Assembly: GCA_031259875.1 (NCBI GenBank)
Contig: JAIRKW010000056.1
Coordinates: 1 to 14,239, forward strand
Reading direction: 5' to 3'
Length of the DNA: 14,239 bases
Source of the DNA: Campylobacteraceae bacterium
GTDB lineage: Bacteria; Campylobacterota; Campylobacteria; Campylobacterales; Campylobacteraceae
Below are positions 1 to 7,410 of the stretch, piece after piece. The notes under the pieces are model-generated. The model saw nothing but the letters and a program-made list of their open reading frames with translations, had not been told where the DNA came from and did no database searches. Numbering within the stretch: position 1 is the stretch's first letter; every line of letters starts with the position of its first letter. Made by a program: the position numbers and the translations under genes.

Positions 1-9
1 ATATCTTTT

Positions 10-15
10 TATAAT
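10..15 (+). promoter_or_regulatory. Candidate -10 box (TATAAT) upstream of the first TonB receptor
   Basis: A perfect TATAAT lies after a short T run, in AT-rich DNA about 65 bases before the receptor's start codon. Campylobacterota sigma-70 promoters typically show a good -10 box and only periodic AT-rich DNA in place of a -35. Anything further upstream is outside the window, so this is a motif match only. Confidence 0.35.
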
Positions 16-79
16 GTGCATTTTATTTAAGTTTTAAATTTGTAAAATAACCGTGATATTGTTACTTAAAGGAGATAAT

Positions 80-2020
80 TTGAAACTATTTAGAGGATTT
101 AGGAAAAAATATTTTTCCCTTGCGGCGATTTTGGTTTGCAGTGCAGGCGTTAGTCTTGAGGCTGAAAATATCAGTTTTGAGGCAAAAGATTACAGCGTAA
201 GTCAAAATTTTGCAGACGAAAAAGAGGAGGAGCTTGATACTATACAAGTCATAGCTGATATTAATAGAAAAAAATCTTACGAACAGAGTTCTTCGCGTAC
301 GCTAAAACAAAAATCACATACTGTTGATTCCATAGACGTCATAACAAGCGATGAGATAGAGTTGAAAGGTTTTGGGAGTATTATCGAAGCTTTGAATTCT
401 GCCGCAGGCGTATCGTCTGCTGTCAACGGCGGTTATGGGCAGAGCGGCTCTTTATATTTAAGAGGGTTTGATGCCAAACATACGCTTGTTTTGATAGACG
501 GCGTGAGGGTAAATGACGTAAGCGGACTAAGCGGTGCGCAGATAGAGCTTATAGATTTGTACGACATAGACAGAATAGAGATAGCAAAAGGTGCTCAAAG
601 CGGAGTTTGGGGCAGTGATGCAAGCGGCGGAGTTATAAATATCATAACCAAAAGAAAAAAGCAAGGTTTTGACAGTGATGTATCAGCGGAATTTGGCTCA
701 AACAGTTGGCAAAAATATGCAGGCTCTTTTGGTTATGCCAATGAACTGTTTGACATATCTTTATCACTTCTTTCCATGCAGACAAACGGTATTTCCGCAG
801 CTGCCCCGAGAAGAGGCGAAAGCGGATATGCAAAGCGGGATTTGGGCTGGGAAAAGGATGGCTTTTCAAATACCATCTTGCATTTAAAAGGCGGGGTTAA
901 TATAAGTCATCAAGATAGATTAGAGTTTTTCATGCGAAACGCCAAAGCTAAAAATCACTTTGACGGCGGTGCAGGAGTGGACGCGAATGATTATGATGGT
1001 TTTTATGAATACTTCAATACCATCCGCACATCTTTATATTCGCTTGGCTATATAGGTTCATATGAAAAACACAAAATAGATATAAAAGTAAATCACAGCA
1101 GTTTTAAGCGCTCTTTTTATAATGGATATATCGGCAAAACTTATGAAGCTTATATAAGTGATGAGTTAAGCTATATAGATGACAGTTCGTTTTTAGCTGG
1201 TTTTGGTTATCTGAAAGATGAGGTGAAACTTTCAGCAGGTGAAAAGTTTCAAAATGATAGTCAAGATGATAAGTATATTTTTGCTGTAAACTCAAATAAA
1301 TTGGGCGATTTTATAGTTTCACAGTCTTTAAGGTTTGATATAAGGGATACGTTTAAAGATAAACTGACTTTCAAAATCGGCGCAAAATATAATTTTTATA
1401 AAGATTTTTTTGTATCGGCTTCATATAAAACGGGCTTTTTAGCTCCAAATCTCTATCAGCAAAATTACGGTGCAACCGATAAGCTTAAAGCCGAAGAGTC
1501 AAGTGGATACGAACTTTCGGTCGGAAATCAAAATTTTGCGCTTACATATTTTGACCAGCAGATAAAAGACGCTATTAATTACGGCGGAGCTTGGCCTTTG
1601 GATTATTATTATAATATCAATGGCAAAAGCTCGTATAAAGGCATTGAGGCAAGTTTGAGACAAAACTTTTTTGAGTTGTTTTTGGGTGAAGTGTCATATA
1701 CATATCTTGATGCCAAAGATGCTGATAGCAATCGTTTGGCAAGACGACCGCAAAATAAATTCACAGGCTCTTTGTCATGGTTTGCAAGCAACTCTTTGCA
1801 CATGAACCTAAAAGGCTCTTATACGGGTTCAAGGTACGATACTAACGGTGTTCAGACTGGAAAATATTTTTTGGCTGATTACAGTGCTAATTATGATTTT
1901 AATAAACATTTAAGCATATATCTTAGAGTGCACAATATATTTGACAGATACTATCAAGAGGTAGATGGTTACGGAACTTTGGGCAGAAGTTTTTATGTTG
2001 GTTTTAGAAACGGTTTTTAA
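80..2020 (+). CDS. TonB-dependent outer-membrane receptor, BtuB-like
   Basis: Outer-membrane gated channel that takes up a scarce large ligand (cobalamin, siderophore or similar) using TonB energy. The start chosen is TTG at 80: it follows a strong AAAGGAG at 68-74 and opens directly into a signal peptide (residues 1 to about 28, Lys/Arg-rich then hydrophobic, ending SLEA). A GTG at 53 in the same frame lacks both. A TonB-box-like DTIQVIA lies at residues 53-59. The plug domain runs from about 80 to 192, with LYLRGFDAKHTLVLIDGVRV and ending GGVINIITKR. A beta-barrel of about 450 residues follows and ends in a terminal Phe. The 646 aa length is normal for BtuB/CirA-type receptors. The stop overlaps the next gene by one base. 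The ligand cannot be told from sequence; the plug resembles BtuB, but no cobalamin gene or riboswitch is visible here. Confidence 0.9.
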   Translation: MKLFRGFRKKYFSLAAILVCSAGVSLEAENISFEAKDYSVSQNFADEKEEELDTIQVIADINRKKSYEQSSSRTLKQKSHTVDSIDVITSDEIELKGFGSIIEALNSAAGVSSAVNGGYGQSGSLYLRGFDAKHTLVLIDGVRVNDVSGLSGAQIELIDLYDIDRIEIAKGAQSGVWGSDASGGVINIITKRKKQGFDSDVSAEFGSNSWQKYAGSFGYANELFDISLSLLSMQTNGISAAAPRRGESGYAKRDLGWEKDGFSNTILHLKGGVNISHQDRLEFFMRNAKAKNHFDGGAGVDANDYDGFYEYFNTIRTSLYSLGYIGSYEKHKIDIKVNHSSFKRSFYNGYIGKTYEAYISDELSYIDDSSFLAGFGYLKDEVKLSAGEKFQNDSQDDKYIFAVNSNKLGDFIVSQSLRFDIRDTFKDKLTFKIGAKYNFYKDFFVSASYKTGFLAPNLYQQNYGATDKLKAEESSGYELSVGNQNFALTYFDQQIKDAINYGGAWPLDYYYNINGKSSYKGIEASLRQNFFELFLGEVSYTYLDAKDADSNRLARRPQNKFTGSLSWFASNSLHMNLKGSYTGSRYDTNGVQTGKYFLADYSANYDFNKHLSIYLRVHNIFDRYYQEVDGYGTLGRSFYVGFRNGF

Positions 2021-2577
2021 TGCGGTTTAAAAATTACTTTTTTTACAGGCTTTTTAGCTCTATGTTTTTTGGGTTTTCAAGCGGGAGTATTTTTATCATT
2101 TACGAACCGCTTGAACCCTCAATCTATTCGCTTGGAGGCATACTGCTGGCTTTGGGCACGATGATAATCGCTTCGCAGTATAAAAAACTGATGAATCAAT
2201 ACGCGCTTTTCGCAGTACTTTTTGTGGTTGAGGCAGTCACTCTTGGTATTATTTTGACATTTTTGATTTTGGGTAAATCCTTGCTTTCGGCTTTGATTAT
2301 CTACATTTGTTATCAAATCACATTTTTATTTGGTAATTATGTAGTGAGAGTCGAGACGATTTTGTTGGAAAATACAAAGCAGTATTCTTTGCTTGACATA
2401 TCAAAGCAGATAGGTTATCTTTTAGGGCTCGGCGGCGCATTTATTTATTATAAGGCAGCAGAATTTGGCGGAATTTTGGATAAAATAGTGCAGGTATATT
2501 TTTTACATTATATTTTAATCGTATTGCAGTGTATGGTTATTTTTTTGCTTATAACATCTTTTGCTTACAAAAAATAG
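2020..2577 (+). CDS. Small integral membrane protein resembling half of an MFS transporter
   Basis: A 185-residue, very hydrophobic protein with about six predicted membrane helices (roughly residues 8-27, 32-50, 58-80, 84-106, 128-146 and 156-180). A polar loop around 108-125 contains RVETILLENTKQYS. The helix pattern and the small-residue-rich second helix resemble the N-terminal six-helix half of a major facilitator protein, but the usual motif A (GxxxDRxGRR) is absent. I do not recognise a named family. Its ATG shares one base with the stop of the receptor gene (TAATG), so it is probably made by translational coupling and may work with that receptor, for example moving the imported ligand across the inner membrane. 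That role is inferred from position only. The open frame has no breaks, and an intact gene after the stop at 2577 begins with its own N-terminus, so it is not simply the first half of a frameshifted transporter. Confidence 0.75.
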   Translation: MRFKNYFFYRLFSSMFFGFSSGSIFIIYEPLEPSIYSLGGILLALGTMIIASQYKKLMNQYALFAVLFVVEAVTLGIILTFLILGKSLLSALIIYICYQITFLFGNYVVRVETILLENTKQYSLLDISKQIGYLLGLGGAFIYYKAAEFGGILDKIVQVYFLHYILIVLQCMVIFLLITSFAYKK

Positions 2578-2624
2578 TTTAAACCGTAAAAATTTCCAAA
2601 AATTATAAATTAAAGACATAAAAA

Positions 2625-3803
2625 ATGAAAACACTAACAGAAAGGCAATTAGTATTTATCCTCGCCGCACTTTCAGCTATTACGCCTTTGGCTATTGATA
2701 TGTATCTGCCTGCTATAAATATCATGAGCAAATCCTTAAATGTCCCTGAACCGCAGGTTGCTATGAGTATCAGTATATTCTTTTTCGGGCTTGCTGTAGG
2801 ACAGCTTTTCGGAGGTCCTATATCCGATGCTTATGGCAGAAGACCGATAGTGATAATCGGACTTGGACTTTTTTGCCTTAGCAGTATCTGTATCATTTTC
2901 GTAAACGACATATATATGTTGTGGATTTTGAGATTTGTTCAAGCTGTCGGCGGCGGGGTGGCAACTGTGAATGTAGCTGCTATCGTAAGGGATGTATTCA
3001 GCGGCAATGAAAGCGCTCGTATTTTTTCAATGATAGGCTCTGTTACCATCCTTGCCCCGCTTGCTGCTCCAAGCATTGGTTTTATTATCGTTTCACTGTT
3101 TGGGCGATGGGAGGCTATATTTGTAGTTTTAGCCATCTACTCGTTTTTGGCGCTCTTTTTTTACAGGAAGCATTTTCAAACCCAAAATATCACAGATAAA
3201 AGAAGAGTTACTCCGATAAAAAACTACATTGAGGTTTTAACGAGTCCAAAACCAATGATAATCATGACAGCGCTTGTCATAAGCAGTTCAGGACTTTATG
3301 CTTTACTTGCTTCGGCGTCGATTGTATACATAAACTATTTTGGTCTTTCAAAGCTTATGTTTGTGGTCTGTTTTTCTATGAATGTGTCGGTCATCATAAT
3401 AACATCCAAGATAAACGCGAAAATCGTAAGAAGATTTTCTTCTTTGAAACTTTTGAAGTTTGGTATAAAAACGCAGGTGATTATAGCGGCTGTTTTGATG
3501 ATTTTACACGAAAGTGAAAATGTATTTATCATAGCGCCGTTAATAGCGTTGTTTACAGGAATGCTGGGATTTATTTTCGGCAATGCTATCTCAATCGTTT
3601 TGGAGTATTTTCCAAAGACAAGCGCTTCAGCAAATGCACTGCTTGGTGTTTTACAGTATAGCGTGGGTGCGGCAGCAGGATTTTTGGTGAGTTTTTTTGA
3701 TGACGGCACTCTTTTTCCGCTGATATTTATTATGGCATTATCATCATTTGTGGGCGCGGTAATTTTACTTGTCGGTACAAAACATGCTAAAAATTTAGTA
3801 TAA
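2625..3803 (+). CDS. Bcr/CflA-family MFS drug or metabolite exporter
   Basis: A 392-residue inner-membrane proton antiporter of the 12-helix drug-resistance type (Bcr/CflA; typical length about 390-405). Visible signatures are AIDMYLPAI in helix 1 (residues 23-31), typical of Bcr/CflA, and motif A in the loop between helices 2 and 3 (GGPISDAYGRRP, residues 63-74). Helix 4 has RFVQAVGGG and helix 5 has a proline/glycine-rich APLAAPSIG. The gene starts 47 bases after the small membrane protein, on the same strand, with a weak A-rich leader rather than a clear Shine-Dalgarno. A TATAAA at 2604-2609 could be a promoter of its own. The substrate is unknown. Relatives export bicyclomycin, chloramphenicol, sulfonamides or cysteine, and export of a siderophore or toxic by-product linked to the upstream receptor is possible but not shown. 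Confidence 0.88.
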   Translation: MKTLTERQLVFILAALSAITPLAIDMYLPAINIMSKSLNVPEPQVAMSISIFFFGLAVGQLFGGPISDAYGRRPIVIIGLGLFCLSSICIIFVNDIYMLWILRFVQAVGGGVATVNVAAIVRDVFSGNESARIFSMIGSVTILAPLAAPSIGFIIVSLFGRWEAIFVVLAIYSFLALFFYRKHFQTQNITDKRRVTPIKNYIEVLTSPKPMIIMTALVISSSGLYALLASASIVYINYFGLSKLMFVVCFSMNVSVIIITSKINAKIVRRFSSLKLLKFGIKTQVIIAAVLMILHESENVFIIAPLIALFTGMLGFIFGNAISIVLEYFPKTSASANALLGVLQYSVGAAAGFLVSFFDDGTLFPLIFIMALSSFVGAVILLVGTKHAKNLV

Positions 3804-3809
3804 AAGAAT

Positions 3810-3815
3810 TATAAT
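3810..3815 (+). promoter_or_regulatory. Candidate -10 box (TATAAT) for corA-bioB
   Basis: A perfect TATAAT begins 7 bases after the exporter's stop, in AT-rich DNA. A start of transcription near 3822 would leave a leader of about 24 nt containing the AAAAGGAG ribosome site (3831-3838) of the next gene. corA-bioB may therefore be transcribed separately as well as by read-through from the exporter. Confidence 0.4.
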
Positions 3816-3845
3816 TTTGCTCTATTTTAAAAAAGGAGTACGCGC

Positions 3846-4805
3846 ATGATTAGATATTATCTAAAAGGCGGAAAACGTCTGGATGTTATAAATGATATTA
3901 GTATATTAAAAAATGACGTAAAATTGCAAAATATCATTTGGATAGATATGCTGACTCCGACTCTAAGTGAGATTCGCACCGTAGAAAAGCTTTTCAATAT
4001 GAAATTTCCGACAAAGCAAGAGAGCGAAGAGATAGAGATAAGCTCAAGATATTGGGAAGAGGGCGAGCGGATAGAGATAAACAGCTATTTTCTTGTCAAT
4101 AACGACGAAAATCCCTACAACGAGACAGTTTCTTTTATACTGCAAGATAAACTTTTGATATCTATCCGCTATAAAACATTGAAAAGTTTTGACGAGTTTA
4201 CGGGTAAACTTTTTATCGCACACAAAGAGTTAAAAGACGGATTTGATATTTTTACAAAGATAATAGACATCAGAATTGACGCCGATGCTGATACTATAGA
4301 GGGATTGGCACGCGAGATAACAAAAGTCAGGCGGCAGGTATTTGCTGATACGGTGAATGAAGGAGACGAGGAGATATTGGAGAAAATCTCCGTATTTGAG
4401 GACTTGAATATGAAGATACGCGAAAACGTAACAGATAAACAGCGTATCTTAACTTCACTTTTGAAATCTTCCAAATTTCCCGAATCTTTAAAAAACGAGA
4501 TAACTATAATGTTAAAAGACGTTCGTTCGCTCATTGAACATACGGATTTTAATTTTGAAAGATTGGATTATCTGCAAAATATATTTTTGGGCACTTTGTC
4601 TATTGAACAAAATAAAGTCATCAAGATATTTACTATCGTCAATGTTATCTTTTTGCCGCCGACTTTGATAGCGAGCATTTATGGTATGAACTTCAAAATA
4701 ATGCCCGAACTTAACTGGCATTACGGCTATGCGCTCTCTATTGCGTTGATGATACTTTCAGCTGTGACGCCGATTTTGGTTTTTAAGAAAAAAGGGTGGA
4801 TTTGA
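3846..4805 (+). CDS. corA: CorA-family magnesium/divalent-cation transporter
   Basis: An inner-membrane pentameric channel for Mg2+ (or Co2+/Ni2+). The protein is 319 aa, the usual CorA size. A mixed alpha/beta cytoplasmic domain (about 1-250) ends in a long helical stalk. Two C-terminal membrane helices follow (about 259-279 and 294-313). The family's diagnostic YGMN pore motif is at residues 279-282, followed by FKIMPELNWHYGY, the conserved periplasmic loop that ends near the second helix. The C-terminus is a short basic tail (KKKGW), as in many CorA proteins. A strong GGAG lies 7 bases before the ATG. The stop TGA shares its last base with the bioB start codon. GMN proteins also include Zn2+ exporters (ZntB), so the ion is inferred from family resemblance. 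Confidence 0.93.
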   Translation: MIRYYLKGGKRLDVINDISILKNDVKLQNIIWIDMLTPTLSEIRTVEKLFNMKFPTKQESEEIEISSRYWEEGERIEINSYFLVNNDENPYNETVSFILQDKLLISIRYKTLKSFDEFTGKLFIAHKELKDGFDIFTKIIDIRIDADADTIEGLAREITKVRRQVFADTVNEGDEEILEKISVFEDLNMKIRENVTDKQRILTSLLKSSKFPESLKNEITIMLKDVRSLIEHTDFNFERLDYLQNIFLGTLSIEQNKVIKIFTIVNVIFLPPTLIASIYGMNFKIMPELNWHYGYALSIALMILSAVTPILVFKKKGWI

Positions 4806-5641
4806 TGAGAGAGATATTTTTGTGTTCTATATGCAATGTAAGCAACGGCGGGTGCAAGGAGGATTGCGCATACTGTACGCAGAGTTATAAGTATAAAACC
4901 GGCGTTGAAATTTACAAAGAAAAACCGCTCGAAACTATAATGCAAGAAGCTGAATATTTTGCCGATGCGGGTGCGCTTGGATTTTGTCTGGTAACAGCAG
5001 GCAGAAGTTTGACTTCACAAAAAACAGAATATATAAGCCGTGCTGCTAAAGCCGTGAAAGAGAAGTTTGATTTTCATTTGATAGCATGCTGTGGAAGCGC
5101 GGATAAAGAGTCTTTGCAAGAGCTTAAAAATGCAGGTGTTGACAGCTATAATCACAACCTTGAAACTTCAAAAAGTTTTTTCCAGCAAGTCTGTACTACA
5201 CACACTTGGGATGAAAGATATGAGACATGCGAAAATGCTGCAAGTGTTGGACTTATGCTGTGTGTCGGAGGTATTATGGGTATAGGCGAGAGCTGGGAAG
5301 AGCGGGAAGAGTTTTATAAGGCTGTAAGTTCGCTAAAGCCTTTTACTTCACCTGTAAATTTTTATATTCCAAATCCCGCTTTGCCGATACAAGAAGGCGT
5401 TATGGACAGAAACGAAGCGTTAGAGTGTATAAGACTTGCCAAGAGGTATCTGCCTGATACGAGGCTTATGATGGCAGGCGGCAGAGAAGCGGTTTTTGGT
5501 TTGGAGCAAAAAGAGATTTTTGATGCAGGCATAGATGCTGTAATCATAGGAGGCTACTTGAACGCTTGCGGCGGAGACCCTAAACAAGATGTAGAGATGT
5601 TAAGAAGATATGGGCTGGAAATAGCCACTGTGTGTCATTAA
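4805..5641 (+). CDS. bioB: Biotin synthase (radical SAM), short epsilonproteobacterial form
   Basis: Converts dethiobiotin to biotin by sulfur insertion, using S-adenosylmethionine, a [4Fe-4S] cluster and a sacrificial [2Fe-2S] cluster. The radical-SAM cysteines are C17, C21 and C24 (CKEDCAYC). Likely [2Fe-2S] ligands by alignment with E. coli BioB are C61 (in GFCLVTAGR), C95 or C96 (LIACCG), C153 (LCVGGIMGIGE) and R227 (MAGGRE). The YNHNLETS stretch (115-122) is a family hallmark. I chose ATG 4805 (278 aa): it overlaps the corA stop by one base and follows an AGGGTGG at 4793-4799. An in-frame GTG at 4796 lies inside that ribosome site. The protein is shorter than E. coli BioB (346 aa) at both ends, as in Campylobacter. 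No other biotin gene is in the window, so bioB is separated from bioA/D/F here. Confidence 0.95.
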   Translation: MREIFLCSICNVSNGGCKEDCAYCTQSYKYKTGVEIYKEKPLETIMQEAEYFADAGALGFCLVTAGRSLTSQKTEYISRAAKAVKEKFDFHLIACCGSADKESLQELKNAGVDSYNHNLETSKSFFQQVCTTHTWDERYETCENAASVGLMLCVGGIMGIGESWEEREEFYKAVSSLKPFTSPVNFYIPNPALPIQEGVMDRNEALECIRLAKRYLPDTRLMMAGGREAVFGLEQKEIFDAGIDAVIIGGYLNACGGDPKQDVEMLRRYGLEIATVCH

Positions 5642-5827
5642 TGACAATATTATAAAAATAGTATAAATATATTTATGTTAATTTTTTGCTTGCTGTATGT
5701 ATCTTGCCAAGAATTAATCGATTTTTTTGAAAGTAAAATAGACTAAATATATTGCCTTTGTTGTCGTGATAATATTTGTGAGTTTTATTAAATATTTTTG
5801 TTTTTAAAAACTTTTTTAGTTATTGTG

Positions 5828-5833
5828 TATAAT
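5828..5833 (+). promoter_or_regulatory. Candidate -10 box of the putative small RNA
   Basis: A perfect TATAAT is preceded by alternating A/T-rich blocks (T runs near 5800 and 5812), the arrangement expected for a Campylobacterota sigma-70 promoter. No open reading frame of useful length starts downstream on this strand before the terminator at 5924-5960. Confidence 0.45.
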
Positions 5834-5839
5834 TATGCA

Positions 5840-5961
5840 TTTTTTCCATTTTGTGATGTGAGGCAAAAGCGGCTGCTTATCTATTTTATCCCCACAGTGT
5901 AAACTTGAAAAGGCGAGTATTTTAAGCAGGCGAAAACTTTTTAGGCTTCGCCTGCTTTTTA
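5840..5961 (+). ncRNA. Candidate small RNA of about 120 nt
   Basis: This stretch lies between a TATAAT box (5828-5833) and a strong intrinsic terminator (5924-5960). Inside it, TGTGAGG (5857-5863) can pair with CCCCACA (5890-5896) with one mismatch, enclosing a small AAGC-GGCT-GCTT hairpin (5868-5879). A structured 5' domain plus a terminator, without an ORF, is typical of a trans-acting sRNA. I do not recognise a known family, and it does not match the 6S, SRP RNA, tmRNA or riboswitch cores I know. It could instead be the untranslated tail of bioB mRNA, but the terminator sits nearly 300 bases beyond bioB. Confidence 0.4.
5924..5960 (+). terminator. Rho-independent terminator
   Basis: An 11-bp perfect stem, AAGCAGGCGAA (5924-5934) with TTCGCCTGCTT (5947-5957), has a 12-nt loop and is followed by more T (TTTTT at 5956-5960). 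The T-tract makes it a + strand terminator, for the candidate sRNA or for read-through from bioB. On the - strand the hairpin would follow the PepSY gene's stop at 6000, but the bases after it (AAAATACT) are not a T-tract, so it would be weak in that direction. Confidence 0.8.
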
Positions 5962-5999
5962 TCAGTGCAACAAGCGCTTCGGTATTTTGTGCCGTTAGG

Positions 6000-7139
6000 C
6001 TATTTTCCGAAACGATATCGCGCTTTTATCCTTTTATAAAACATAACAAAACCGCTTATCATAAATAGTGCCATGGCAGCTGATGATATGCACCATATAA
6101 ACTTACCTATCTCTCCGAAAAAGTATCCGCTGTGCAAAGGATAAATACTGGACATAAATTTTTCACCCAATGTTCTATTGGCGGTTCTATTGTTGATTAT
6201 AATCTCATTTTTTTCTATGTTCACTTGCGCTCTGTTCATATCGCCTTCGATGTTTTGGTATGAGACTGAATATGTGCCGTTTTGTCCAACTGTGCTAAGA
6301 GTTAAGCTTGTGTACTCTTCACCAATCTTATCATTGAATACTGTATAAATCGTATCCAGATAGCTAATGTCATCAACTTTATCTACTCTTGGCTGTTGGC
6401 GTTGCTGCATTTGCATGCGCACAGGCTGTTCCACTCCGGCTATTTTATATAACATTGTCCTGTACCAGCCGTAACTCCAGTAAAGTCCTGTAAGGCACAT
6501 TATCAAAACAAATATTAAGGTATAGATACCAATAACAATATGTAGTTTGTATAAAAGCGCAAACCAGCCTCTTTTAAAATTTATCGCCATACTTTTTAAA
6601 AAATTTCTCCTCATAGGCGGCAGATACAGCCAAAGTCCGCTTATGGATAAAATTATAATAGCTATGGTAGATATCGCTACCACTTGTTTGCCTGTTGCGT
6701 TCATGCCTTGAAAGGTCATCCATCTATGCAGACTGATTACAACATTAAAAAATTCGCCGCCTTTCATATCAGGAAGTATTTTACCTGTATATGGATCAAC
6801 ATAAATACCGCCGCGTCCGTGTCCTCCGCCCATAGTGCCTGCTGTTACAGACCTTGTTTCGTCACTGTATACCGTAAGTGAACTGATTGAGACGTTTGAT
6901 TTTTGCTCTGAGATTTTTTTTACAATTTGGGCAAGACTAAGCGGTGTATCAGCTGATTTTTTCACATATAAACTATCAGAGTTTATAAGAGCCATTATTT
7001 CTGGTCTATATGAGAGTAAAGCTCCCGTTACGCCAACTATCATAATAGTGATACCAAGCAAAAGTCCAAGTATCATATGGATGTTAAACCACCAGCTTTT
7101 TTTGAATATTCTAAGCAAGAAAAACCCCTTTTGTTTCAT
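6000..7139 (-). CDS. PepSY-associated TM helix protein, probable iron-siderophore reductase-type membrane protein
   Basis: A 379-residue inner-membrane protein of the PepSY_TM type (PiuB/FoxB-like). Four membrane helices are visible: about 20-43, 152-173, 199-222 and 345-367. The first periplasmic part holds a PepSY-like segment ending GIYVDPYTGKILPD (111-124), and a Gln-rich, Met-containing stretch (241-250) sits in the second. Histidines recur at or near the helix ends (H21, H138 in LHRW, H200 in KLH, H336 in PLHSG), as in family members thought to bind heme and reduce ferric siderophores. The gene is divergent from a siderophore-type TonB receptor, which supports a role in iron release after uptake; this is inferred. 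The ATG at 7139 lacks a clear ribosome site. A TTG at 7118 follows AAAAGGGG by six bases and could be the true start, giving 372 aa. Confidence 0.85.
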   Translation of the reverse strand: MKQKGFFLLRIFKKSWWFNIHMILGLLLGITIMIVGVTGALLSYRPEIMALINSDSLYVKKSADTPLSLAQIVKKISEQKSNVSISSLTVYSDETRSVTAGTMGGGHGRGGIYVDPYTGKILPDMKGGEFFNVVISLHRWMTFQGMNATGKQVVAISTIAIIILSISGLWLYLPPMRRNFLKSMAINFKRGWFALLYKLHIVIGIYTLIFVLIMCLTGLYWSYGWYRTMLYKIAGVEQPVRMQMQQRQQPRVDKVDDISYLDTIYTVFNDKIGEEYTSLTLSTVGQNGTYSVSYQNIEGDMNRAQVNIEKNEIIINNRTANRTLGEKFMSSIYPLHSGYFFGEIGKFIWCISSAAMALFMISGFVMFYKRIKARYRFGK

Positions 7140-7142
7140 GTA

Positions 7143-7161
7143 TGTAATGATATTTGATATC
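7143..7161. promoter_or_regulatory. Fur-box-like sequence before the PepSY gene
   Basis: The 19 bases match the classical Fur consensus (GATAATGATAATCATTATC) at 13 positions, including TAATGATA in the left part and TATC at the right end. It includes a GATAT-TTG-ATATC inverted repeat. It lies between the -10 candidate at 7217-7222 and the start codon, so Fur binding here would block transcription of the PepSY gene. In AT-rich DNA a 13/19 match can arise by chance. Confidence 0.35.
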
Positions 7162-7216
7162 AGAAAATGGATTGTACATTTTTTTACCTTAAAAAAATAT
7201 TGATTTTGGAAAACGC

Positions 7217-7222
7217 ATTATA
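7217..7222 (-). promoter_or_regulatory. Candidate -10 box (TATAAT) for the PepSY gene
   Basis: Read on the - strand this is TATAAT inside GATGTATAATGCG, with a run of T just upstream (the A-rich bases 7227-7233 of the + strand). Transcription would start near 7210, leaving a leader of about 70 nt that contains the Fur-like site at 7143-7161. Confidence 0.45.
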
Positions 7223-7288
7223 CATCAAAAAAATCCCAAAAATATGGTATTTTGTAAACAATATGCAACATGATATTTGTATTTATTT

Positions 7289-7307
7289 GATAATGATTTC
7301 TAATATA
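7289..7307. promoter_or_regulatory. Fur-box-like sequence upstream of the G9-tract TonB receptor
   Basis: GATAATGATTTCTAATATA matches the classical Fur consensus at 13 of 19 positions, with the whole left half (GATAATGAT) perfect. It would cover the -35 region of a promoter with a -10 near TATATT (7322-7327), a normal position for Fur repression. The placement before a siderophore-type receptor makes this more credible than the score alone. Confidence 0.5.
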
Positions 7308-7410
7308 TCTAAGATTGTCTTTATATTACTTTGGATACCATAACACCTTAATACAATAATAGTTATTAATATTGTTATTGTTGCTAAATCAAAAGTTGTG
7401 GGAGAAAAAG

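Noticed and set aside
1..79. Cobalamin riboswitch ahead of the BtuB-like receptor
   Set aside because: The leader visible here is too short and AT-rich, with no B12-box-like sequence; anything further upstream is outside the window.
3335..3709. 124-codon open frame antisense to the MFS exporter
   Set aside because: It is a shadow of a clearly coding gene with full MFS signatures and has no features of its own.
5675..5746. 23-codon open frame starting MLIFCLLYVSC, lipoprotein-like
   Set aside because: It has no ribosome site, is very short and lies in AT-rich DNA; chance is the simplest explanation.
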